Assembly: GCF_005116575.1 (NCBI RefSeq)
Contig: NZ_SWCN01000003.1
Coordinates: 62,001-126,000, forward strand
Length of the DNA stretch: 64,000 nt
Source of the DNA: Desulforhopalus sp. IMCC35007
Lineage (GTDB): Bacteria > Desulfobacterota > Desulfobulbia > Desulfobulbales > Desulfocapsaceae
Direction: 5' to 3'
Part shown: one piece after another, positions 25,192-33,246 of the stretch
How positions within the stretch are numbered: position 1 is the first letter of the stretch
Layout: every line of letters starts with the position of its first letter
The notes under the pieces: generated by a model
Told to the model about the DNA's origin: nothing
The model's input: only the letters and a program-made list of their open reading frames with translations
Database searches by the model: none
Translations under genes and position numbers: made by a program

Positions 25192-27067
25192 GTGCGCTGC
25201 TACACAGCAGGAAGTCCCTGTCGGGTAAAGCCTAGCCAGCAGCCCGTACCGAGTGTTGCGCAACTTGCGGAGCCAATAACGGTGAACAAAAGTTGTGAAG
25301 CGTACACAGGGAACACAGTAGGCCGCAGGGGAGACGTACCTCCCTTAAGCAATTCAGCCTCGTTAGAGTATAGTGCAGTTGGCGACGATTTTAACGTATC
25401 GGAAGCCAGAACAAAGGAATCGTCATGGCAAGATTCTGGAGGGGCTGCCGGGGTCATAGAGCGTGGCATGCAGTGAGAGAAGTGTCAGGAACCTGGGAGG
25501 CCCTTTTATCTCCTCTTCGTGGAGGTAAGATGTATCAACCACAGGAAGAACATCTGATGGGTAAAAGGGAGTCAGATCATTCCATAGTACTCTGAGACGG
25601 TAGGGCCGCTCACATGGGGAAGGGAATGACAGTATTATGTAGCCCGTAAAGGAAACATATGCAGATAAGACAGGCTGATAAACATATGCAAACCTCACTG
25701 CGGGGAATAGCAAAAAGAGCAAAGGAAGTCCCTAAGTACCGATTCGGTAATCTGTACAGCCTACTCAACGAGAACAATCTTCGTTGGTGCTATGGTCAAC
25801 TCAACCGCAAATCAGCTCCAGGAGTTGACGGTGTGGACTGGGAAGAGTTTGGATTTGATTTGGATAGCAACGTCAGCCAGATAACAGAAGCGTTGAAAGA
25901 AAAGCGCTACAAGGCAGGTCTTGTCCGAAGACAATACATTCCAAAGCCAGGAGGGAAACAACGTCCTCTAGGTATCCCAGAGACTGGTGTTAAACTCGTG
26001 CAATATTGCGCAGCGCAGATCCTGTCAGCCATATTTGAACAGGATTTCTTGCCGTGCAGTCACGGCTATCGGCTGGGTAAAGGTCCACGTTCAGCGGCTC
26101 TTGAGTTGAGTCAACGTATTCATCGAGGCAAGTTCGGCTGGGTACTTGATGCAGATATTAAAGGCTTTTTCGATAATCTTGATCATGATTGGCTTCTGCG
26201 TATGCTGGAGCAGCGTATCAATGACCAGTCATTTCTTCATCTTGTGAAGAAGTGGCTCAAAGCAGGCATTCTTGAGGTTGACGGCAAGGTAATACTACCC
26301 GTTACAGGAACACCTCAGGGTGGAGTAATCTCCGCAGTCCTGGCCAACATTTATCTCCATTTTGCCCTTGACCTCTGGTTTGAGAAAGTTGTTAAACCAA
26401 GATGTCGGGGTGCTGCTTACCTGATTCGTTTTGCCGATGACTATGTGTGCTGCTTTCAGTATCGCGGTGATTTGATGAAGGTCGTTCGCGTTCTTCCCAA
26501 ACGCCTGGGCAAGTTTAACCTGGAACTTGCAGCCGACAAAACAAAAGCTATACGGTTCAGCAGGTTTGAAACGAAACGTAGCAAGAGTTTTGTTTTTCTT
26601 GGCTTTGAATATCGCTGGGTTCTTAGCAGAAAAAAGAAGCCTCTGGTAAGAATGGTAACATGTCGGAAGAAATTCCAGCAGGCACTGTTAAATATAAAGG
26701 CGTGGATCAAAAGCAATCGGTGTGTTTCAGGAGTAACTGAACTCATGGAGCAATTTACGGCGAAACTGCAAGGACACTACAGTTATTACGGTGTTAGTGG
26801 TAACTTTGATAAACTCGGCTCCTTCCACAACCTGAGTTGCAAGATAGTGTATAAATGGTTGAACAGGAGGAGTCAGCGAAAAAGCTTTAACTGGCGAGGT
26901 TTTGAAGAGCTCTTACGGAGTTTCTCAATTCCCCAGCCTCGGATCACAGGGTACTGGAGCTGAAATGCTTTTGTACGAGACGAATAATACTGAAGAGCCC
27001 TGTGCGAGAATACCGCACGCAGGGATCTGCGAGGGGACGGTCGGGTAACTGGCCGTTCTACCTTAAT
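25192..27067 (+). mobile_element. Second group II intron, plus strand, different class
   Basis: About 1.88 kb. It starts GTGCGCTGCTACACAGC at 25192, just after a small hairpin (GCGCCA/TGGCGC, 25161-25181). It contains a reverse transcriptase ORF at 25659-26963, then domain V at 26995-27028 (GAGCCCTGTGCGAGAATACC with complementary GCACGCAGGG), and domain VI ending CTACCTTAAT near 27067. Its ribozyme and protein differ clearly from the IIC intron, so this is not a duplication. Class (B, D or E) is undecided. It is parallel to the cassettes and lies in the leader of the third cassette ORF. Confidence 0.82.
25659..26963 (+). CDS. ltrA: Group II intron-encoded reverse transcriptase/maturase (second intron)
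   Basis: A 434-residue RT/maturase with AAAGGAA upstream of the ATG. RT blocks: NRKSAPGVDGVDWEEF, KPGGKQRPLGIPETGVKLVQ, CSHGYRLGKGPRSAALEL, LDADIKGFFDNLDHDWLL, GTPQGGVISAVLANIYLHF and the catalytic motif IRFADDYVCCF, with Phe in place of the usual Tyr (FADD). The C-terminus holds the maturase-like stretch LQGHYSYYGVSGNFDKL; no HNH domain is visible. It lies inside the intron, upstream of domain V. Sequence is intact. Confidence 0.92.
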   Translation: MQIRQADKHMQTSLRGIAKRAKEVPKYRFGNLYSLLNENNLRWCYGQLNRKSAPGVDGVDWEEFGFDLDSNVSQITEALKEKRYKAGLVRRQYIPKPGGKQRPLGIPETGVKLVQYCAAQILSAIFEQDFLPCSHGYRLGKGPRSAALELSQRIHRGKFGWVLDADIKGFFDNLDHDWLLRMLEQRINDQSFLHLVKKWLKAGILEVDGKVILPVTGTPQGGVISAVLANIYLHFALDLWFEKVVKPRCRGAAYLIRFADDYVCCFQYRGDLMKVVRVLPKRLGKFNLELAADKTKAIRFSRFETKRSKSFVFLGFEYRWVLSRKKKPLVRMVTCRKKFQQALLNIKAWIKSNRCVSGVTELMEQFTAKLQGHYSYYGVSGNFDKLGSFHNLSCKIVYKWLNRRSQRKSFNWRGFEELLRSFSIPQPRITGYWS

Positions 27068-27090
27068 TGCAACCAAAAAATAAAATCAAA

Positions 27091-27408
27091 ATGCAGCATA
27101 GTTGGTTATCTAAAATTTCAATTATTCTGTCAGGTATTTCTACGATACTCCTCTTATGCATATTTGTGTTTATCCAACTACTGCTTAAAAACAAAGGTTA
27201 CTCAGAAACAGAAGGCGTTGGCATAGCAATTGGCCTTGTTGGTGCACTTCAACTAGCGATAGTTCCCTGTATCGGAGTTATAATATCACTAATCTTAGGT
27301 ATTTGTGGTCTACTGCAAAAGGGATACAAAAAAACATATTCAAAATATAGTGTCTTACTCGGTGGTTTCGTAATAGTTGTATTTGTAATCAGCTTGATTT
27401 ATGAATAG
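27091..27408 (+). CDS. Cassette 3: small membrane protein of unknown function
   Basis: A 105-residue ORF from ATG 27091 (MQHSWLSKISIILSGISTIL), 24 bp after the group II intron end; a TTG at 27067 in frame overlaps the splice site and is less likely. Three hydrophobic segments are visible (about 8-31, 45-76 and 88-103). A Gly/Ile-rich middle (GVGIAIGLVGALQLAIVPCIG) recalls small DUF4190-like membrane proteins, but this is only a resemblance. It is probably expressed only if the upstream intron splices or from a promoter within it. Confidence 0.6.
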   Translation: MQHSWLSKISIILSGISTILLLCIFVFIQLLLKNKGYSETEGVGIAIGLVGALQLAIVPCIGVIISLILGICGLLQKGYKKTYSKYSVLLGGFVIVVFVISLIYE

Positions 27409-27426
27409 TAATAAGAGAACTGCACA

Positions 27427-27486
27427 ATCAAACGCTCCAGTCGGCCGTGGGAACAGCACCGGGGCAACTGAACTTACCGATGGGTG
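27427..27486 (+). repeat. attC-like recombination site 3 with altered core
   Basis: AAC (27431-27433), a 4-base spacer, stem CAGT/ACTG (27438-27441 with 27467-27470), an internal bulge, an inner stem CCGTG/CACCGG with one bulged C, a 7-base loop, then a right core CGATGGGT at 27478-27485. With T in place of A this would be GTTGGGT, a perfect GTTRRRY. The change is at the crossover triplet and may block recombination. Confidence 0.5.
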
Positions 27487-28404
27487 AAACCAATCGACAC
27501 TTCATACATGATTATCAGGATCAGCAAATATCTAGGAACCAGGGAACCATTGCAGGTGTTTCTGGCCTGCCTTGTGATGACGTGCTTGCTCGGCCTCGTT
27601 GACTATATCACCGGATATGAGGTTTCCTTTTCAATTTTCTATCTTATTCCTATTGCGTTGGTGGGCTGGTATTCGACTACAATCTACGCTGTATCTATCA
27701 GTCTTATTTCAGCAGTGATTTGGATGTATGCCGATCTTCTGGCGGGACAGGTATATTCCCAAAGTTGGATACCTGTATGGAATGCCATTGTCCGCCTAGG
27801 CTTCTTCGGTATTACGGTAGCCCTGTTATCCGGAATCAAGGATCATTTGGTGAATGAGGAAATGTTATCTCGGACCGACGCTCTCACCGGCGTTAATAAT
27901 CAGCGTGCCTTCAGGGAGTGGTTGTCTCACCACATTCAGGTGTGTGGTCGGTATAGTTATCCAATGGCTTTAGGATATATCGATCTTGATAACTTCAAGT
28001 ATGTGAACGACACTTTTGGACACACAACAGGAGATCGAGTTCTTCTTAAAGTAGGTTCAATCCTGTCATCGTCGGTGAGAAAAAGCGACATTGTTGGGCG
28101 CCTCGGTGGTGACGAATTTGCAGTACTTCTACCAAACGCTGATCTTACCGGTGCAACCTCACTGTTTGGAAAACTCCACCAAAACCTTCTTAACGAAATG
28201 AGAATGAATTCATGGCCTGTCGGCTTTAGCGTAGGAGTCGCAGTCTTTACTACAGTGCCGAATAGTGACGATGAAGCCATCATGATTGCAGACAAACTTA
28301 TGTACACGGTCAAGAATGGATCGAAAAACAATATCGTGTATCAGGTATTGCCTGATAATACCCAACCATGTCATGTAGCAGGCGACACAGGAGTGCGCGG
28401 CTGA
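27484..28404 (+). CDS. Cassette 4: membrane-anchored GGDEF diguanylate cyclase
   Basis: Makes cyclic di-GMP. 306 residues from GTG 27484, which overlaps the attC 3 core; ATG 27508 is an alternative, and neither has a clear ribosome binding site. The N-terminal 130 residues hold about four transmembrane helices (VFLACLVMTCLLGLV, FSIFYLIPIALVGWY and others). The GGDEF domain follows from SRTDALTGVNNQRAF, with DLDNFKYVNDTFGHTTGD, active loop GRLGGDEFAVLLP, and RKSD five residues before it as an intact product-inhibition I-site. The C-terminal 15 residues run into an attC-like site, as cassette genes often do. A sensory membrane cyclase is an unusual cassette cargo. Confidence 0.85.
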   Translation: MKPIDTSYMIIRISKYLGTREPLQVFLACLVMTCLLGLVDYITGYEVSFSIFYLIPIALVGWYSTTIYAVSISLISAVIWMYADLLAGQVYSQSWIPVWNAIVRLGFFGITVALLSGIKDHLVNEEMLSRTDALTGVNNQRAFREWLSHHIQVCGRYSYPMALGYIDLDNFKYVNDTFGHTTGDRVLLKVGSILSSSVRKSDIVGRLGGDEFAVLLPNADLTGATSLFGKLHQNLLNEMRMNSWPVGFSVGVAVFTTVPNSDDEAIMIADKLMYTVKNGSKNNIVYQVLPDNTQPCHVAGDTGVRG

Positions 28405-28419
28405 TGGCGAACGTTAGCT
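28360..28419 (+). repeat. Candidate attC site 4
   Basis: Left core ACCCAAC (28360-28366) matches RYYYAAC exactly, and the right side has CGTTAGCT (28412-28419). Between them, CCAT/ATGG, AGC/GCT and GCG/CGC can pair with bulges around a loop near 28388-28396. It overlaps the last codons of the GGDEF gene. The fold is irregular, so the call is moderate. Confidence 0.4.
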
Positions 28420-28665
28420 GTCAGAGAAGGTTGCAAAATAATCTTGAAAAACATGAATGACAGTGTCGCTGTTTATCAAGAAGAGCTTCGCAAAGGCAAT
28501 ATACTGATCACTTTTTGAAAGAGTTTGGGGGAAATTACCCAATATCAACACAACAAATTTAAAAATAAGAGAGGCTGATACGGCATTTCGCTACGTTCTG
28601 CTGGTCTTCCTAAGTCGCGCCGGTCAACTCCACATGTTATGACAGAGCAATATTACGGGGGATAA
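28420..28665 (+). other. Leader between GGDEF gene and beta-lactamase; possible cassette remnant
   Basis: 245 bases without a normal gene. A 21-codon ORF at 28453-28518 (MNDSVAVYQEELRKGNILIT) could be the start of a broken cassette gene. The end of the region (CCGGTCAACTCCACATGTTATG, core GTT at 28636-28638) resembles the right half of attC 1, which also has AACTCCAC before its core, so a fifth attC may end here. No left half could be paired convincingly. Confidence 0.35.
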
Positions 28666-29559
28666 ATGATCCTGTTCAAAAAACAACTCACATACACTAT
28701 TGGCCTACTTTGTATCGTTTTAACTTTTTCTACTCCTTGTCAGGTACACGCTGGTAATCATCCAGGCCTGACCGAAACTATTCAACAGATAGAAAAAAAC
28801 CTCGATGCCAGGATTGGAGTGGCCGTTTACGAAGAGGGTACGGGACGAAACTGGCAATATCATGCCGATGACCGTTTTCCTATGTCGAGTACATTCAAAA
28901 CCTTAGCATGTTCAACTTTACTTTCTCGTGTTGATGCTGGCCAAGAAAAACTTGATCGCAGCGTGGTATTTGAGGAAAAAGATCTCGTAACCTATTCACC
29001 TGTCACCAAAACGCGTGTAGGTGCTTCTGGGATGTCGCTTTCAGAACTCTGTGAAGCAACAATGTCAATGAGTGACAACTCAGCAGCAAATTTCATTTTG
29101 CGTAATATTGGGGGGCCTGAAGCAGTAACAACGTTTGTGCGATCTGTCGGCGATACAATCACTCGACTCGACCGCTGGGAGCCAGACCTGAATGAAGCAA
29201 CCCCTGGTGATGTGCGAGACACCACGACCCCGAATGCAATGGTGCAAACGCTTAAAAGCTTAGTCTTTGGTGATACTTTAAACCTGCGCTCACGGGAACA
29301 GCTGATTAACTGGCTCAAAGGCAACAAGGTCGGCGATGCCCTGTTTCGTGCTGGTGTGCCCAGTACATGGGTCGTAGCTGACAAAACAGGTGCCGGTGGT
29401 CACGGTTCACGCTCGATTGCCGCAATTATGTGGCCCCCAAAAAGCCAGCCGATTATTGCAACTGTGTATATTACTGAAACTGAGGCCACCTTCGACGCTC
29501 GCAATGCCGCAATTGCAGAAATAGGCGAGGTAATTGCCAGAGAAGTGACTTCACAGTAA
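28666..29559 (+). CDS. Cassette 5: class A beta-lactamase, carbenicillinase (CARB/PSE)-like
   Basis: Periplasmic serine enzyme that hydrolyses penicillins. The 297-residue product has a signal peptide (about residues 1-29, ending QVHA). Catalytic motifs: S75-T-F-K78, S136-D-N138, E172-P-D-L-N176 in the omega loop, and K240-T-G242. Cys82 and Cys129 match the TEM/PSE disulfide. Stretches [28 protein letters not shown] and [14 protein letters not shown] resemble the CARB/PSE branch, which mostly has R-S/T-G at the KTG position. A strong GGGGGA site lies 4 bases upstream, unlike the other cassette ORFs. Sequence is intact. Substrate range cannot be predicted reliably. Confidence 0.93.
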   Translation: MILFKKQLTYTIGLLCIVLTFSTPCQVHAGNHPGLTETIQQIEKNLDARIGVAVYEEGTGRNWQYHADDRFPMSSTFKTLACSTLLSRVDAGQEKLDRSVVFEEKDLVTYSPVTKTRVGASGMSLSELCEATMSMSDNSAANFILRNIGGPEAVTTFVRSVGDTITRLDRWEPDLNEATPGDVRDTTTPNAMVQTLKSLVFGDTLNLRSREQLINWLKGNKVGDALFRAGVPSTWVVADKTGAGGHGSRSIAAIMWPPKSQPIIATVYITETEATFDARNAAIAEIGEVIAREVTSQ

Positions 29560-29768
29560 AAGGAAAAACAGATCACAAACGAATCAACCGGGTGGGAAAT
29601 ACATCAGTGCAGAATGGGAGAGTGAACCAAATTACGGTAGGTCACGCAAGTAGGTGTCGTCGCTGGTTCTCATGAACCGTTATGTTGTACAAAAACAAAT
29701 ACATTCACTCAATCCAATATAAGAAAAGATAGCAAATTTAAGCTCTTTGGAAGCTGATGTTTTTAAAA
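29560..29768 (+). other. End of cassette array; possible last attC
   Basis: About 210 bases with no gene. GAACCA (29624-29629) pairs with TGGTTC (29664-29669), a second hairpin GGTTC-TCAT-GAACC follows, and then CGTTATG (29678-29684) resembles the right core of other sites here. The left core is not clear. This probably contains the beta-lactamase cassette's attC. Confidence 0.3.
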
Positions 29769-29800
29769 CAAAAGGGAGGTGATGGTTGCCCTCCCCTTTT
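29769..29800. terminator. Bidirectional terminator at the right border of the island
   Basis: Stem AAAAGGGAGG with complementary CCTCCCCTTTT (one bulge), loop about 9 bases, with T-rich stretches on both strands. It separates the cassette array from the minus-strand nitroreductase operon and can stop transcription from both sides. Confidence 0.75.
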
Positions 29801-29819
29801 GTGCTCATTTTTTTTTAGC

Positions 29820-30362
29820 TCATTGTGTCGAATATTTACCAAAATGCACAAATTCGGGGACTGTCTTACGTTTTGGTGGCGATGGTGCGTGATCCGGGTA
29901 ACCGAGGACAATGAAGGAGACAAGCTCACAGCCATCAGGGACAGAGAGCAGCTTTTCTGCCTTATCGTGGTCGAAGGAGCCGACAATAACTGTTCCCAGT
30001 CCGAGTTCAACCGCTTTCAGGCAGATGTTCTGGCTTACTATGCCAAGATCATAGAGAAACCAGTTTTCATATCTGGTCACCTGCTGGTCCTTATAGTATC
30101 CGGATTTTTTGGGCATTCCACAGACAGCAATAATAACCGGAGCCTGTTCGAATGATTTTGTTGCCGGGTTTTTAGCAGAAAGCAGTGCTGCCAGTTTTCC
30201 CCTCATTTCCGGGTCTTCTATGACCACCAGTTCACAGCACTGCTGATTGCCCCAGGATGGAGCCCACCTTGCCGCCTCATAAAGCTGGTTCATCTTCTCT
30301 ACTTCGACGGCTTTATCCTGAAATCTTCTGATACTTCGCCTGTGTAAAATGAAATCTTCCAT
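29820..30362 (-). CDS. Nitroreductase-family FMN oxidoreductase
   Basis: A 180-residue nitroreductase-fold protein. FMN-binding signs are RRSIRRFQDKAVE at the N-terminus, EAARWAPSWGNQQ, and the C-terminal GLGTVIVGSFDHDKAEKLL followed by FIVLGYPD. Members reduce nitro compounds, quinones or flavins with NAD(P)H; the physiological substrate here is unknown. It is the last gene of the minus-strand acyl-CoA operon, 21 bp after the acyl-CoA dehydrogenase, so a redox role in fatty acid oxidation is possible. Confidence 0.88.
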   Translation of the reverse strand: MEDFILHRRSIRRFQDKAVEVEKMNQLYEAARWAPSWGNQQCCELVVIEDPEMRGKLAALLSAKNPATKSFEQAPVIIAVCGMPKKSGYYKDQQVTRYENWFLYDLGIVSQNICLKAVELGLGTVIVGSFDHDKAEKLLSVPDGCELVSFIVLGYPDHAPSPPKRKTVPEFVHFGKYSTQ

Positions 30363-30383
30363 TGTTTTACCCTTTCATGAATC

Positions 30384-31541
30384 TTAGGAGAACTGACTGA
30401 GAATATCCCGCGAGATAATAAGTCGCTGGACCTCACTGGTGCCCTCGTAGATCGTTGTGATTCGCGCGTCCCTTGTATATCTTTCAATGGGGAAATCGTT
30501 GGTATAGCCATAACCTCCAAAGATCTGCATAGCTTCATAGCAGGCGGTGTTTGCCGCTTCCGTTGTAAAAACCTTGGCCATTGAGGCCGCTTTTGAAAAT
30601 GACCTGCCCTGCTCTTTTTGATAAGCAGCACTCATGAGCAGCAGTCTGCCTGCTTCAAGAGCTGTATACATGTCTGCTATTTTCCATTGAATTGCCTGAA
30701 ATTCAGAAATCTTTTTACCAAACTGGACACGCTCAAGCGCGTACCTGGTCGCTGCATCCATGGCAGCCAGGCCAATGCCGAGGGCAAGAGAACCGATACC
30801 AATACGTCCTCCGGCAAGCTCTGTTACCGCGGCACGAAAACCATCGTTGAGTTTACCCATGATGGCATTCGAAGGTATCCTGCAATCCTGAAAGAGAATC
30901 TCGTTGGTGGCGGAGGCGTGTTGCCCCATTTTCGTCTCTTTTTTGCCGATAATGAGCCCTTTCGTGCCCGCTTCAACCAGAAAAAGACTGATCCCTTTGC
31001 CCTTTGGTGCTTCGGGATCGGTTACCGCCCACACCACAAAAACTCCGGCACAGGAACCACTGGTAATGAAAATTTTTGAACCATTTAAAACCCATTCGTC
31101 ACCGTCCAGGACTGCACGGGTTGTCATCCCGGCTGGATCTGAACCCGCTCCGGGTTCTGTCAGGGCAAAGGCTCCGGCTGGATATTCACCGGAGCATATT
31201 TTGCTGATATAGGCTTTTTTCTGTTCCTCGGTGCCTAAGGCCTGAATGACCTCACAGACCATATTATTGACAGAGACAGTAACAGCAGTAGAGGCACAGG
31301 CCCTGGCTATCTCCGTCATGGCAACACTGAAGGCCACCACGCCTGTTTCGCTGCCGCCGTATTCATCCTTGATATTAAGGCCCATGAATCCAAGTTCTGC
31401 CAGTTTCTTGAGGTTTTGGTAAAATATTGAATCATCACCTCCCCGGTCAAGCTCGGCTGCTGCGGGCTCAAGTTCGTCTCTTGCAAATTCTCGAGCGGTT
31501 TCCTGGATAAGGTTTTGTTCCTCGGTGAGATCAAGATTCAT
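30384..31541 (-). CDS. Short-chain acyl-CoA dehydrogenase (minus-strand copy)
   Basis: FAD enzyme that forms the alpha-beta double bond of acyl-CoA and passes electrons to ETF. 385 residues beginning [20 protein letters not shown]. The FAD/substrate signatures are AFALTEPGAGSDPAGM and KIFITSGSCAGVFVVWA; the catalytic glutamate is in [17 protein letters not shown] near the C-terminus, and QIFGGYGYTNDFPIER is typical. It resembles butyryl- or 2-methylacyl-CoA dehydrogenases; chain specificity cannot be told. A second copy lies at 38957-40102. No etfAB genes are in the window. Confidence 0.93.
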   Translation of the reverse strand: MNLDLTEEQNLIQETAREFARDELEPAAAELDRGGDDSIFYQNLKKLAELGFMGLNIKDEYGGSETGVVAFSVAMTEIARACASTAVTVSVNNMVCEVIQALGTEEQKKAYISKICSGEYPAGAFALTEPGAGSDPAGMTTRAVLDGDEWVLNGSKIFITSGSCAGVFVVWAVTDPEAPKGKGISLFLVEAGTKGLIIGKKETKMGQHASATNEILFQDCRIPSNAIMGKLNDGFRAAVTELAGGRIGIGSLALGIGLAAMDAATRYALERVQFGKKISEFQAIQWKIADMYTALEAGRLLLMSAAYQKEQGRSFSKAASMAKVFTTEAANTACYEAMQIFGGYGYTNDFPIERYTRDARITTIYEGTSEVQRLIISRDILSQFS

Positions 31542-31615
31542 GGTATATTCCTCTGTTCATTTTGCTCTGCATCAATGCCCTTATAACCACTGGCAACCAT
31601 AGTGTAGAATTCACC

Positions 31616-32389
31616 TTAACTTTTAAACACAGGTTTCCGTTTTTCCAGAAAGGCTGCCATTCCTTCTTTTTGTTCGTCACCTGCAAAACAAAGGCCGAAA
31701 AGGTCGGCTTCGTAGGTGCAGCCTCTTCCCAGATCCATTTCAACCCCGTTATTTACTGCTTCCTTGCAGAGCCTGACCGCAACCGGTCCCTTAGAACAGA
31801 TGGTTTGCGCAAGTTTCATGCACTCGCCAAGCAATTCATCGAGTGGATAAACCCTGTTTACTAGACCAATCCTTAAGGCTTCAGTTGCATCAATGATATT
31901 ACCGCTGAACAGTAACTCGTTGGCAAGACCCTTACCGATTAAACGGGGTAATCTCTGAGTCCCTCCAAATCCTGGAATTACCCCAAGATTTACTTCCGGC
32001 TGACCGAATTTTGCATTGTCACTGGCAAAACGCATATCACAGGAAAGGGCCAGTTCACAACCTCCCCCAAGGGCAAACCCATTGACGGCTGCAATAACGG
32101 GCTGCGGGGTGTTTTCAATGGTATGCATAACAAGATGGCCGAGTTTTCCAAAGGCTCTGCCCTCCTGGGCCGTCAGGCTCTGCATATAGGAGATATCTGC
32201 TCCGGCGACAAATGCTTTTTCGCCGGAGCCTGTGATAATGATGGCATGTGTCTGGCGGTCCTGGGACAGCTCATGAAAACAGACGAGCAGTTCGTCCAGG
32301 GTCTCTTTGTTAAGGGCGTTGAGCGATTTTGGCCTGTTGATGGTAACCGTTGCAATATTATTATCTTTTTCTATGAGAATATTATTCAT
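31616..32389 (-). CDS. Enoyl-CoA hydratase (crotonase family)
   Basis: Hydrates trans-2-enoyl-CoA such as crotonyl-CoA to 3-hydroxyacyl-CoA. 257 residues with oxyanion-hole segment GADISYMQS and NGFALGGGCELALSCD. The two catalytic glutamates are in CELAL and PEVNLGVIPGFGGTQRLPRLIG. Normal length. It lies between the acyl-CoA dehydrogenase and the cysteine-rich protein in the same minus-strand operon, and fits the second step of butyryl-CoA oxidation. Confidence 0.94.
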   Translation of the reverse strand: MNNILIEKDNNIATVTINRPKSLNALNKETLDELLVCFHELSQDRQTHAIIITGSGEKAFVAGADISYMQSLTAQEGRAFGKLGHLVMHTIENTPQPVIAAVNGFALGGGCELALSCDMRFASDNAKFGQPEVNLGVIPGFGGTQRLPRLIGKGLANELLFSGNIIDATEALRIGLVNRVYPLDELLGECMKLAQTICSKGPVAVRLCKEAVNNGVEMDLGRGCTYEADLFGLCFAGDEQKEGMAAFLEKRKPVFKS

Positions 32390-32440
32390 ATCAGAGGACC
32401 TTTAATGACTGAATGGATAAAAATGAATACTTTATAGAGC

Positions 32441-33187
32441 TCATTTCTTTAAGGAAAACTCCCAGGCACAGTACCAGTTGTCGGGATGACTGTCCGGAGG
32501 ACAACCAATGCATTTGGTGACTATTCTCTGGTCAATTGCCCGTGCAAAATAACTGTATTCCACAAGACCGGCTGACTTGCAGGGGTAGTCGGGCAAACCT
32601 TTTCGCTTGCGCGCATCCTGCACCCTGCATTTATTCATTTGAAAGACAAAGCTTTCATCGGTTTCATCGACAATGGACTGCTCGTTAATACAGGCATACA
32701 CCCGAAAGCCGAGGGCCTTTTTCAAACCCTGCAGGCCGCTGTTTTCCGGCAGTCCAAGCAGCTGACGGATCGAGTGCGCTTCTAGTGGTGAGAAATGGGC
32801 CCAGCAACTGTCGTTGCAGCGCTTGGCCTCGTTCATGCCTTCTGTAGCCTCGATCGTTTGGAACCAGACCCCATCGTTGACCAGCCAGTTTTTCGCCATT
32901 CGCTCTTTAAGGGCGCTCAGTTTATCGGGCTCCAGATCCAGAAGCGAGGAAGGCACACCATCTACCATGGTAAAACCTAAAAGGGCGCTGAGATGTTTCA
33001 TCTGAATCTGACTGCTCAGACGGGCAGCAGAACTGAGCATCTCAAGGGCCTTCTCTTCACCCATCTGATGGCGTACTTCGGTGAACCAGAGAGCGTGATG
33101 CATTATTATCCGGTGAAAAAGATCCACAATAAATTTGCCGTTTTCTTCATGGGTTAAATCATTCGCATTGTCAGTGTCTGCAAACAT
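32441..33187 (-). CDS. Cysteine-rich protein, DUF6125-like, function unknown
   Basis: A 248-residue soluble protein. The N-terminal half is helical (HRIIMHHALWFTEVRHQMGEEKALEML). The C-terminal half carries conserved-looking Cys motifs: MNKCRVQDARKRKGLPDYPCKSAG, KCIGCPPDSHPDNWYCAW, and an earlier CNDSCWAH. Proteins with this ending are common in deltaproteobacteria and are annotated, as far as I recall, as DUF6125 or relatives of L-2-amino-thiazoline-4-carboxylate hydrolase. The cysteine spacing could bind a metal or Fe-S cluster. Its place between enoyl-CoA hydratase and an M24 peptidase suggests a link to acyl-CoA metabolism, but no reaction can be named. Confidence 0.6.
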   Translation of the reverse strand: MFADTDNANDLTHEENGKFIVDLFHRIIMHHALWFTEVRHQMGEEKALEMLSSAARLSSQIQMKHLSALLGFTMVDGVPSSLLDLEPDKLSALKERMAKNWLVNDGVWFQTIEATEGMNEAKRCNDSCWAHFSPLEAHSIRQLLGLPENSGLQGLKKALGFRVYACINEQSIVDETDESFVFQMNKCRVQDARKRKGLPDYPCKSAGLVEYSYFARAIDQRIVTKCIGCPPDSHPDNWYCAWEFSLKK

Positions 33188-33246
33188 TTCCCTCTCCAGT
33201 ATGGGTGATATTAAGTGATATGATACGACAGGTTTCCTATTGTGGT

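Noticed and set aside
25159-25722. Short ORFs on both strands across the 5' part of the second group II intron
   Set aside because: They lie in structured ribozyme domains I-IV; their reading frames are by-products of conserved RNA.
29820-30362. Nitroreductase as a last integron cassette
   Set aside because: It is on the opposite strand, beyond a bidirectional terminator and linked by 21 bp to the acyl-CoA dehydrogenase, so it belongs to the conserved operon.
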